This document shows, piece by piece, positions 1 to 7,875 of a stretch of 64,000 nt of DNA. Position 1 is the stretch's first letter; each line of letters starts with the position of its first letter. The notes beneath the pieces were generated by a model. That model had not been told where the DNA came from and ran no database searches. It saw only the letters and a list, made by a program, of their open reading frames with translations. This DNA comes from Erythrobacter mangrovi (lineage in GTDB: Bacteria; Pseudomonadota; Alphaproteobacteria; Sphingomonadales; Sphingomonadaceae): assembly GCF_013260645.1 (NCBI RefSeq), contig NZ_CP053921.1:1495763-1559762 (forward strand), read 5' to 3'. The position numbers were made by a program, and so were the translations under genes.

Positions 1-1
1 T

Positions 2-1885
2 ACCTTGCGTGAACTTGACCGGGAGATCGCCGCGCACAACCGCAATGCCCGTGCCCGCGAGTATGGCGATGCGTTGGGCTGGCGCTGGCGTCTGGCCGGG
101 TCGACTTCGCTGCGGCATGCGGGCTTCTATTCTCCCGCGCATCTGGCAGGGGTCAGCTGGCCCTGGCGCCTCGAGCAGAGTCACGCGATGCTTGTTGGCA
201 CAACCGGGACAGGCAAGACCGTTGTCCTAACCGAGCTTACCAGGGAGATCCGCGAACGGGGCGAACGTGCGGTCATTTTCGATCTTACCGGGGCCTTTGT
301 CGAAACCTTCTACGATCCCAAACGCGACATCATTCTAAACCCGCTCGACGCGCGTTGCCCCGCCTGGAGCGTGTTCAACGATTGCTCCACGCGTGCCGAA
401 TTCCATGCCGCAGCGGAGTCGCTCGTCCCGCATGATGGGGGCGGCGCCGAACAGTTTTGGGTGCTCGCCGCGCGCACGCTGTTCGTCGAGACCTGTCTCA
501 AGCTCGCCGAAGCAGGGCGGCGCACAAACGCCGCGCTGGCGCACGAACTCATGAACGCCGATCTCTCCGATCTGCACCGTCTCGTCGAAGATACCATGGC
601 CGGTCCCATCAGCACGCCGAGCGCGGCGCGCATGGCGGAATCGGTGCGTGCAGTGTTCAATGTCAACGCCAAGGCGCTCCAGATGCTGCCCGAAGACGGG
701 ACGCCCTTTTCGGTCCGCGAGTGGATCAATGGGGCAGGAGGACCGGGCTCGATCCTGTTCCTGTCTGCCCGCTACATCGACATGAGCGTGCTCTCGCAGT
801 TGCTCACGCTGTGGCTCGATACCGCGATCAATACGCTGATGGCGGGCCAGCGCTCGCGGGACATCAGGCTCTGGTTCCTGATCGACGAACTGGGCGCCCT
901 GCATCGTCTCCCTTCACTCGAAAAGGGCCTCCAGACCGCGCGCAATTTCGGGGGAGCGATCGTCACCGGCATCCATGCCTTTGCCAAGCTCAAGGATGTC
1001 TACGGCGAGAACATGGCAATGACCCTGTCCTCGCTTGCCCGCACCAAGCTGATCCTTGGCACAGCAGATCGCGAGACCGCCACCTGGTGTTCCGATATCA
1101 TCGGCCACCGCGAGGTTCGCGAGATGGAGGAAGGATACAGCTACGGCTACAACAATGCCCGCGACGCGGTCAGCCTGACGCCCCGGCGCCAGGTCGTCCC
1201 GCTGCTGCTTCCCGACGAGCTGATGAAGCTCAAGAACCTGCATGGCTTCATCAAGTTTCCCGAAGGATTTCCGGCGGCACCTGTGGTCCTCGAACCGCGC
1301 AACTGGCCTCGGGTGGCCGAAGGCTTCATTCCCCGGGATATGCCGAATCCACCACCGCAGACGCGGCACGGTGATGATCATGAAGGAGCAGGTGGTGGTG
1401 CCGGAGCAGCCTCTGAAACAGGCGACAATGATGGTGATCCTCGCCGGATGAGGGACGCGCACGATCGCTCCGACAGCGCTGAAAAGAAAGCCGACAAGGA
1501 AGACAAAAAGGAACTGCGCCGGACCCATCGCAGCAACAAGGGCGATCAGGCTCGACCGGATCAGACAAGGAAGCGTCGCGATCCGAATGCAAGAGGGAAA
1601 AGGGCGACATCGGACCCTCAGCGGCCGGCTGAATCCGAACTTCCTCTGTCTTCGAAAGCTGAGGAGCACCGCGGCATGGAGCAACGGGCTGTGCCTTCCG
1701 CCAGGTCCGATATTCCCGATCCCGCAGCGCATCAGCGGGCACAAGTCGCGCGCGGCAAGGCCGACCAGAGGCTCCAGGAAGAGCAGCAGAAGTCGCTTCT
1801 TGGCGGTGCAGCGAAGCAGGGTCGCGATGCCGATCAGGGGCAGGACCATGGTCACGATTACGGGGACTTCGACCCGGATATGTGA
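2..1885 (+). CDS. traD: Type IV coupling protein TraD/VirD4 family (5' partial)
   Basis: Hexameric inner-membrane ATPase that links the relaxosome to the mating-pair channel and drives DNA into it. The frame is open to the left edge. A P-loop (GTTGTGKT) lies only about 65 residues after the first possible internal start, and a Walker B (FLIDELGAL) is near residue 290, followed by the TARNFGG and GIHAF segments seen in TraD proteins. The N-terminal two-helix membrane domain, normally about 120 residues, is absent and must lie upstream of the window. The C-terminal 170 residues are highly charged and low complexity and end in an acidic tail, as in F-type TraD where the tail docks the relaxosome. 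The relaxase gene follows 48 bp downstream, consistent with a traD-traI pair. Confidence 0.9.
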   Translation, partial: TLRELDREIAAHNRNARAREYGDALGWRWRLAGSTSLRHAGFYSPAHLAGVSWPWRLEQSHAMLVGTTGTGKTVVLTELTREIRERGERAVIFDLTGAFVETFYDPKRDIILNPLDARCPAWSVFNDCSTRAEFHAAAESLVPHDGGGAEQFWVLAARTLFVETCLKLAEAGRRTNAALAHELMNADLSDLHRLVEDTMAGPISTPSAARMAESVRAVFNVNAKALQMLPEDGTPFSVREWINGAGGPGSILFLSARYIDMSVLSQLLTLWLDTAINTLMAGQRSRDIRLWFLIDELGALHRLPSLEKGLQTARNFGGAIVTGIHAFAKLKDVYGENMAMTLSSLARTKLILGTADRETATWCSDIIGHREVREMEEGYSYGYNNARDAVSLTPRRQVVPLLLPDELMKLKNLHGFIKFPEGFPAAPVVLEPRNWPRVAEGFIPRDMPNPPPQTRHGDDHEGAGGGAGAASETGDNDGDPRRMRDAHDRSDSAEKKADKEDKKELRRTHRSNKGDQARPDQTRKRRDPNARGKRATSDPQRPAESELPLSSKAEEHRGMEQRAVPSARSDIPDPAAHQRAQVARGKADQRLQEEQQKSLLGGAAKQGRDADQGQDHGHDYGDFDPDM

Positions 1886-1933
1886 CGCTCGACCGGGGAG
1901 GGGACGAGGGCCAAGAGAAAGTGATCCCACCCC

Positions 1934-4846
1934 ATGCTTTCCGTCGCCAATGTCCGCTCGCCATCGGCGGCGGCAAGCTACTTCGCTTCGGACAATTACT
2001 ACGCGAGCGCCGATGCCGACCGCTCGGGCCAGTGGGTCGGCGAGGGTGCAAGGCGCCTTGGTCTCGACGGCAAGGTCGAGGCCAAGGCGTTCGACGCGCT
2101 TCTCCGAGGCGAGCTGCCCGACGGCAGCAGTGTCGGCAATCCCGGACAGGCACACCGCCCGGGTACAGACCTCACCTTCTCCGTCCCCAAGAGCTGGTCG
2201 CTGCTGGCACTTGTGGGGAAGGACGAGCGGATCATCGCCGCCTACCGCGAAGCCGTCCTCGAAGCGCTGCACTGGGCTGAGAAGAATGCGGCCGAGACCC
2301 GGATGGTCGAGAAAGGCAAGGTGGTGACGCAGGCCACCGGGAACCTCGCGATCGGCCTGTTCCAGCACGACACCAACCGTAACCAGGAGCCGAACCTCCA
2401 TTTCCATGCGGTCATCGCCAATGTTACGCAAGGCAAGGACGGCAAGTGGCGCACGCTCAAGAACGACCGGCTCTGGCAGCTCAACACCACGCTTAACTCG
2501 ATTGCGATGGCGCGCTTTCGCATCGCTGTCGAGAATCTTGGTTATGAGCTGGGACCGACCCTCAAGCACGGCAATTTCGAGGCGCGCGGTATCACCCGCG
2601 AACAGGTCATGGCGTTCTCGAGCCGCCGCCAGCAAGTGCTCGATGCACGGCGCGGTCCTGGTCTTGAAGCGGGCCGCATTGCCGCGCTCGATACGCGCGC
2701 GAGCAAGGACGGGATCGAGGACCGCGAGGCCCTCGGCATGCAATGGAGCGACACCGCGAAATCGATAGGGCTGGACCTCGCGCCCTTGGTCGAGCGGGCG
2801 CAGACCCGCTCACTGAAACAGTCGATTGACCCTGGCAGGTTCGGTTCGCTTGTCGAGCGCGGGCGCGCATGGCTGGGTCGCTTCGCCGCGCATGTCAGAG
2901 GCGATCCGGCCGATCCGCTTGTGCCCAAGTCGGTCCTCAGGCAGGACCGTGAGACGATCGCAGCGGCACAGGCCGTCGCTTCGGCGGTGCGTCATCTTTC
3001 GCAGCGCGAGGCGGCCTTCGAGCGCACCGCGCTCTACAAGGCCGCGCTCGATTTCGGGCTCCCCACAACGATTGCCGATATCGAGAAGCGGACCCGCGCC
3101 TTGGTGCGCTCCGGCGACCTCTTAGTGGGTAAGGGAGCCCACAAGGGGTGGCTCGCCTCTCGAGACGCGGTGATAACCGAGCAGCGGATCGTGTCCGAGG
3201 TTGCCGCTGGCAGGGGCGCGAGTTCGACTGCAATCGAGCCGGGAAGCGCGACCGCTCGTGTCCAGGCCGCTGCAATGGCAGGGCAGGGGTTCCTGCTGAA
3301 CGCAGGTCAGCTCGGAGCGGCGAAGTTGATCCTGACGTCCGAGGATCGAACGATCGCGGTCCAGGGAATTGCCGGTGCCGGCAAGAGCAGTGTTCTGAAG
3401 CCCGTCGCCGAGGTGCTACGCGCCGAGGGCCATGCGGTCGTTGGTCTCGCGATCCAGAACACGCTCGTCCAGATGCTCGAACGCGACACCGGCATCGGCT
3501 CGCAGACGCTGGCCCGCTTTCTTGGTGGCTGGAACAAGCTGCTCAACGATCCTGGCAACGCGGCGCTGCGTTTGGAGGCAAAGGCGGCGCTGAAAGACCA
3601 TGTGCTGGTGCTCGACGAGGCTTCGATGGTCTCGAACGAGGACAAGGAAAAGCTCGTCCGCCTTGCCAATCTTACTGGCGTGCACCGCCTGGTCCTGATG
3701 GGGGACCGAAAGCAGCTCGGCGCAGTCGATGCGGGCAAACCTTTCGCGCTCCTGCAGCGGACGGGTATGGCGAGCGCTGAAATGGCGACCAACCTGCGCG
3801 CCCGCGACCCTGTCATCCGCGAGGCGCAGGCGGCAGCGCAGGCGGGTGATGTACGCACGGCGCTGCGTCACCTGCAGCCGCACACACTCGAGGCCGAGGG
3901 CGATGGCGCGCTGGTCGCTGCTGACAGCTGGTTGGCGCTCGACAAGGACACCCGTGCGCGGACATCGATCTACGCCTCAGGCCGCGCCATCCGCTCTGCG
4001 GTCAATGCTGCTGTCCAGCAGGGCCTTCTTGCCAATGGCGAGATTGGCCCGGGCAAGGCCGATCTCGGAGTGCTGGACCGCGTCAACACGACCCGCGAGG
4101 AGCTGCGACATCTCCCGGCCTACCAGCCTGGCCGGGTGCTCGAGGTCTCGAGAAAGCAACAGGCCCTGGGACTGTCAGCGGGCGAGTATCGTGTCCTGGG
4201 ACAGGACGGGAAGGGCAGGCAGGTCGAAGTCGCGGACAAGCGCGGCAAGCGGTTCCGGTTCGACCCGGCACGGATCAGGGCAGGGAAGGGCGACCAGAAT
4301 CTGACCTTGCATGAGCCGAGGAAGCTGGAAATCCATGAAGGCGACCGGATCCGATGGACCCGCAACGATCATCGCCGCGGCCTCTTCAATGCCGACCAGG
4401 CCAAGGTGGTTGCCGTTGTCGGCGGGAAGGTCACTTTCGAAACTTCCAAGGGAGACCAGGTTGAGCTCAAAAAGGACGATCCGATGCTGAAGCGGATCGA
4501 TCTTGCCTATGCGCTCAACGCCCACATGGCGCAGGGTCTGACATCCGATCGCGGCATCGCAGTCATGGACAGCCGCGAGCGCAACCTGTCGAACCAGAAA
4601 ACGTTCCTGGTGACGATCACGAGGCTTCGCGATCACCTGACACTCGTCGTCGACAGTTCGGACAGGCTCGGAGCAGCCGTGGCACGCAACAAAGGCGAGA
4701 AGGCCTCGGCCCTCGAGGTCACCGCACAGTTGACGCCGACAGAAAAGAAAAACGGCGAACTTGATCAGCTGAAACCGGAAGAGGCCAACAAGGCCGAAAA
4801 GGAACTCGCCCGAAGCAAGAGCAAGACACTGGACTTCGGGATTTGA
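1934..4846 (+). CDS. traI: MobF relaxase-helicase TraI/TrwC family
   Basis: Nicks oriT, stays covalently attached to the 5' end and unwinds the transferred strand. The N-terminal relaxase domain has candidate catalytic tyrosines at 16, 22 and 23 and a three-histidine metal site at H145, H156 and H158; the 11 and 2 residue spacing matches TrwC (H150, H161, H163). The helicase part has a Walker A (GIAGAGKS, residues 478-485) and a Walker B (LVLDEAS, D561-E562). At 970 residues it is nearer TrwC than the 1756-residue F TraI, so the extended F C-terminus is missing. It lies directly after traD on the same strand. The only ATG with the relaxase N-terminus intact (MLSVANVRS) was taken as start, although no strong ribosome site precedes it. 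Confidence 0.93.
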   Translation: MLSVANVRSPSAAASYFASDNYYASADADRSGQWVGEGARRLGLDGKVEAKAFDALLRGELPDGSSVGNPGQAHRPGTDLTFSVPKSWSLLALVGKDERIIAAYREAVLEALHWAEKNAAETRMVEKGKVVTQATGNLAIGLFQHDTNRNQEPNLHFHAVIANVTQGKDGKWRTLKNDRLWQLNTTLNSIAMARFRIAVENLGYELGPTLKHGNFEARGITREQVMAFSSRRQQVLDARRGPGLEAGRIAALDTRASKDGIEDREALGMQWSDTAKSIGLDLAPLVERAQTRSLKQSIDPGRFGSLVERGRAWLGRFAAHVRGDPADPLVPKSVLRQDRETIAAAQAVASAVRHLSQREAAFERTALYKAALDFGLPTTIADIEKRTRALVRSGDLLVGKGAHKGWLASRDAVITEQRIVSEVAAGRGASSTAIEPGSATARVQAAAMAGQGFLLNAGQLGAAKLILTSEDRTIAVQGIAGAGKSSVLKPVAEVLRAEGHAVVGLAIQNTLVQMLERDTGIGSQTLARFLGGWNKLLNDPGNAALRLEAKAALKDHVLVLDEASMVSNEDKEKLVRLANLTGVHRLVLMGDRKQLGAVDAGKPFALLQRTGMASAEMATNLRARDPVIREAQAAAQAGDVRTALRHLQPHTLEAEGDGALVAADSWLALDKDTRARTSIYASGRAIRSAVNAAVQQGLLANGEIGPGKADLGVLDRVNTTREELRHLPAYQPGRVLEVSRKQQALGLSAGEYRVLGQDGKGRQVEVADKRGKRFRFDPARIRAGKGDQNLTLHEPRKLEIHEGDRIRWTRNDHRRGLFNADQAKVVAVVGGKVTFETSKGDQVELKKDDPMLKRIDLAYALNAHMAQGLTSDRGIAVMDSRERNLSNQKTFLVTITRLRDHLTLVVDSSDRLGAAVARNKGEKASALEVTAQLTPTEKKNGELDQLKPEEANKAEKELARSKSKTLDFGI

Positions 4847-4939
4847 AGGGCCGCTATGTGCAAGATTTTCTGACGAATTGGGCCCGGCAGTTGGTCCAGG
4901 TGGTGCTTACGCGCGAACGATCGGATTTCGGAACCGCTC

Positions 4940-6154
4940 TCAGATCGCAAGAGTCTTGCGATGCCTTTCGATCGCGCTTCGCACATGATCGGGGAAGGGG
5001 AGGTGTCCGCTTTCGCTGCTCCAGGCGTCATCAAACCGTGCAACGACATCCTTTGCTGTCGCGGTGATCAGCCTGGCAGGCAGCCGAGCTCTATCGGCGA
5101 TCGCCTCGAGTTCATCATAGGTGTAGGACGCCCACTCGCGCGAGCTATGAAACTTGAGTGCAGCATCGTCGCCCGGGATATAGGCGAGCGTCGAAAGCAA
5201 GTCATAGGCAGGTGCAAGCAGCGCGTTGCGCCTATCCGGATAGATCAACGACCAGTTCTTGAGGTGCATGTCGCCATTCCCGATCAGCACCGAGTAGGTG
5301 AGCCGGCGGACGAATTCGACCACGCTTTGCTCGTCGGTTTCGATCGCCAGCACACTGAGGATCTGGCGGTAGCTCGCATTCTCGTATTTATCGTCTGCAA
5401 AGACACCGAACACCTGGGCGAAGTCTTCGGTGTGCACTGGTCCTTCTTCACCCCGGTCAAAGCGCCGGATGGCAAAAGCGGACTCTCCGTAACGGGTGAT
5501 ACCTTCGGGTATGCCATCGATCTGATCGAGGGGCACAAGGTCGATTTCAGGTACGTCGATCCCGATCTTTGCGGCCAGTTTCATCGCCGCGAATTCTGCC
5601 TCGGGCACGTCCGGATGTCTTGCAGAGGGCAGCTTGACGATCCAGTCGCCGCCGCTGCCTGTGACCGGGATCGTCAGTCCGCCATTCTTGCCCTGGGCTT
5701 TGATCGCCGAGAATTTGAGTTGCACGCCGGCAAGCGAGAAGCGCAGCGCGCGCTCTGCCTGCTTCTCCACCACTTCTGCATCGGGCTCGTCGGCCTCCGT
5801 TTCCTCGGCGTCGACGGCGATGGCGCGCACTGCGCCTGGAAGATCGTGCCCGAGCTGTGCGAGAAGGTGGTACTCGCGCACGGCTTTTACGCCCGCGCGG
5901 CGGGCGAGGTAGTCGCGAAGCGTGCCTTCGGGAAGGAGGTTGGAGAAGAACGGCTCGATTTTCGTTCGATAGCTGCGTGTGTCCGCAATGATTTCGCCAT
6001 TCGCATCCTTGTAGGCGAGCGACAGCGTTGGCCGATTTTGGTCGGCAAGGTAGACCTCGTCGAATGTGAAGATGCTCGCATCTCCATCGAGGCGCGCAAT
6101 CGTTCCAACGCGCGTCTTACCCAGAAAGATATCGAGAGCCGCTGCGTCGATCAT
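4940..6154 (-). CDS. hipA: HipA-family serine/threonine kinase toxin
   Basis: Toxin of a type II HipBA pair; characterised members phosphorylate glutamyl-tRNA synthetase or related targets and cause growth arrest. The 404-residue length is typical (E. coli HipA is 440). Visible signatures are the couple-HipA N-terminal region, the substrate/ATP segment VQLKFSAIK, the catalytic loop NGDMHLKNW with D295 as predicted catalytic aspartate, and the metal-binding YDLLST motif just after it. Its start overlaps the hipB stop by 4 bp (ATGA), so the two are translationally coupled with the antitoxin first. It converges with traI, leaving 93 bp between them. The precise substrate cannot be told from sequence. 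Confidence 0.92.
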   Translation of the reverse strand: MIDAAALDIFLGKTRVGTIARLDGDASIFTFDEVYLADQNRPTLSLAYKDANGEIIADTRSYRTKIEPFFSNLLPEGTLRDYLARRAGVKAVREYHLLAQLGHDLPGAVRAIAVDAEETEADEPDAEVVEKQAERALRFSLAGVQLKFSAIKAQGKNGGLTIPVTGSGGDWIVKLPSARHPDVPEAEFAAMKLAAKIGIDVPEIDLVPLDQIDGIPEGITRYGESAFAIRRFDRGEEGPVHTEDFAQVFGVFADDKYENASYRQILSVLAIETDEQSVVEFVRRLTYSVLIGNGDMHLKNWSLIYPDRRNALLAPAYDLLSTLAYIPGDDAALKFHSSREWASYTYDELEAIADRARLPARLITATAKDVVARFDDAWSSESGHLPFPDHVRSAIERHRKTLAI

Positions 6155-6774
6155 GTGGCGTCGTCCTCAAGCCGGTAAGCAGGCCGTCTCGGGGCACTAT
6201 CTCGATCGATTGCGTGGACCTGCAGGTTTCTGACGCGCTGGAGGGCACGTGTGGATGCCGCGATCTGTTGGGCGAACTTCTTCGTTCCCTCTTGCTGTTC
6301 AAGCGCCCAGCCGAAGTCCTGAAAATGTTTTTTCAGATGGGCGACGGGCTGCAAGGCCTGCTGGATGGCCTTGAGCGTTTCGGGATTGAGATTAACGGTC
6401 GGGATATTTTTAAGTGCGCTTTGCAGCTCATTCACCTCGGTGATGCTCGGATAGGTCTGCCGTACTCGCTCGGCGAACCGGTTGGTTTCAGCAATCGTTG
6501 CGAGCGCTCGACTTGCCTCGCTTCTTTCGCGCTGTGAGCGCACAACGCCTTCGATCGCCGGTATGGTCCTTCGAGGCACAAGCTTCAGCTCGAGGTCGAG
6601 CGCGCGCGCTATTTCGACAAGGCTGGAAATCTGTAGGTCTACACTCCCGCCTTCGATCTTGGAGATATGGCTTTGGGGCAAACCTACCCGTTCACCCAGC
6701 TGTTTCTGGGTAAAGCCCTTTGCTATCCGAGCCGCTTTGATGCTTGCGGCGATGTCTTCGATTGCCGTGCTCAT
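6151..6774 (-). CDS. hipB: HipB-like XRE-family antitoxin and autorepressor
   Basis: Antitoxin that would bind HipA and repress the pair. A canonical XRE helix-turn-helix occupies about residues 8-65 (KGFTQKQLGERVGLPQSHIS is the core), followed by a long C-terminal region. At 207 residues it is more than twice the E. coli HipB (88), so the extra 130 residues may be a dimerisation or toxin-binding extension. No clear Shine-Dalgarno precedes the ATG; the upstream DNA is AT-rich and contains palindromes that are probable self-operators. Confidence 0.85.
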   Translation of the reverse strand: MSTAIEDIAASIKAARIAKGFTQKQLGERVGLPQSHISKIEGGSVDLQISSLVEIARALDLELKLVPRRTIPAIEGVVRSQRERSEASRALATIAETNRFAERVRQTYPSITEVNELQSALKNIPTVNLNPETLKAIQQALQPVAHLKKHFQDFGWALEQQEGTKKFAQQIAASTRALQRVRNLQVHAIDRDSAPRRPAYRLEDDAT

Positions 6775-6804
6775 AAATATAGTTCTGCATATGTTGATCG
6801 ACGT

Positions 6805-6824
6805 GTATATGTTTTAGCATATAC
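6805..6824. promoter_or_regulatory. Probable HipB operator, perfect inverted repeat
   Basis: GTATATG, a 6-bp spacer, then CATATAC: perfect 7-bp arms 31 bp upstream of the hipB start. The geometry resembles known HipB operators (inverted half-sites with a short spacer), but the half-site sequence differs from E. coli. A CATATG hexamer at 6788-6793 lies between it and hipB. Confidence 0.6.
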
Positions 6825-6859
6825 AAAGGTTTCTCAAAAAGCAAGAGAAATCTGTAGCG

Positions 6860-6885
6860 ACATATATGGCTGACTAATCATATGT
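6860..6885. promoter_or_regulatory. Second candidate HipB operator region
   Basis: ACATAT and ATATGT form 6-bp inverted arms 14 bp apart, and the element contains the smaller palindromes CATATATG (6861-6868) and CATATG (6879-6884). It shares the CATAT core with the proximal operator, as expected for multiple autorepressor sites, but the AT-rich content makes chance palindromes more likely. Confidence 0.35.
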
Positions 6886-7073
6886 CATTGCATATCATGG
6901 ACGGAGATTGACGGGCATAAAGCGCGAGCAGTCGTCACTTCGCAGAACCATTTTCGGATTTTTTCTCCCGATCCTTCGATGACAGAGCTTTCGCCCAGAG
7001 GCCTGCCGATTAGTCAGGAGCGCGAACGGCGGCAATGCGCCCCAATGTCGGACGTAGCCATCCGAGATCTTAG

Positions 7074-7088
7074 CTCCCGAAAGCGGAC
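7074..7088 (+). repeat. Left arm of inverted repeat flanking integrase
   Basis: CTCCCGAAAGCGGAC. The reverse complement of bases 7790-7803 (CTCCAGAAGCGGAC) matches except for one substitution and one indel. The two arms bracket the integrase pseudogene, so they may be recombination sites or the edges of a small mobile unit. Confidence 0.4.
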
Positions 7089-7123
7089 ATTCTCTGCGGC
7101 CATTCCGGCCAAGGAGAATGACA

Positions 7124-7756
7124 ATGACCTATTCACAATTTGATCCTGCTTCTCAAAACCGAGTGCCTTGGAACTTCGGTGCTAAGATCGGTCCCAAGCG
7201 TCCATTCAATCAAAAGCAGATTTGGGCGATCCGTTTCTTTCTTGATCGCGAGGAGCGCATAAGAGACCGCGCTCTGTTTGACTTGGCGATCGATAGCAAA
7301 CTGCGAGGCTGTGATCTCGTCGAGCTCAAAATCGGCGACCTAGTCAGCGGCCCGGAAATCCGGACGCGAGCAACAATCACGCAGCGCAAAACAGGTCGAC
7401 CTGTTCAGTTTGAGATCGCATCAGATGCGCGTGCAAGCCTGTTTGCGTGACTCGAGCTCAGATGTGGTGACGTGGAGGACTTCGTCTTCCCGAGCAGAGT
7501 TGATCAAACACGCCACTTGAGCACGCGACAGTACGCGCGGCTTGTTGATGAGTGGGTGACGGCTATTGGCTTGCGTCCTGAGGAATACGGCACCCACTCA
7601 CTGCGCCGGACCAAAGCTTCAATCATCTACAAAGCCACAGGCAACATACGTGCAATCCAGATACTGCTCGGTCATTCCAAGATCGAGAACACCGTGCGGT
7701 ATCTTGGTGTCGACATTGAAGATGCTCTTACTCTCGCTGAGAAAACTGAGATCTGA
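7124..7756 (+). pseudogene. Small tyrosine recombinase/integrase interrupted by a nonsense codon
   Basis: Reading through one in-frame TGA at 7448-7450 (codon 109) gives a 210-residue protein with the tyrosine recombinase core: first Arg in the DSKLRGCDL helix, the HSLRRTK box, LLGHSKIENTVRYLG with the second His, and the terminal catalytic Tyr in VRYLGVD. The context ASLFA-stop-LE suggests a TGG to TGA change of a tryptophan. There is no large N-terminal arm-binding domain, as in short single-domain recombinases. The ATG at 7124 is preferred because AAGGAGA sits 6 bp upstream; the ATG at 7118 is too close to it. The two halves are probably not active unless the stop is read through. Confidence 0.8.
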
Positions 7757-7789
7757 CTGGAGTTGGGCGCTGATCTCAAATGGCCCAGC

Positions 7790-7803
7790 GTCCGCTTCTG
7801 GAG
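7790..7803 (-). repeat. Right arm of inverted repeat flanking integrase
   Basis: GTCCGCTTCTGGAG, the imperfect inverted partner of 7074-7088. It lies 34 bp after the integrase stop and 73 bp from the 3' end of the RND pump gene. Confidence 0.4.
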
Positions 7804-7875
7804 GTGAATGCGGACAATGCTTGTTCTACCCTGCGCCGATCACAAAACCGGTAACGGTTGAGCCAACGCTTCGAC

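Larger units (their letters stand above)
6775..7123. other. Intergenic region between hipB and the integrase
   Basis: This stretch has no credible gene. The first 120 bases, next to hipB, are strongly AT-rich against the GC-rich surroundings and contain several CATATG/GTATATG-type palindromes. The middle (about 6900-7070) shows nothing recognisable. The last 50 bases carry one arm of the inverted repeat that flanks the integrase and an AAGGAGA ribosome site at 7111-7117. Confidence 0.6.

Noticed and set aside
4961..6178. 405-codon frame antisense to hipA
   Set aside because: Mirror of hipA codon usage; the hipA translation has conserved motifs and this one has none.
6782..6796. GTTC-N7-GTTG near hipB as a fourth SOS box
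   Set aside because: The last base departs from the consensus and the site lies in an AT-rich palindromic region; not counted.
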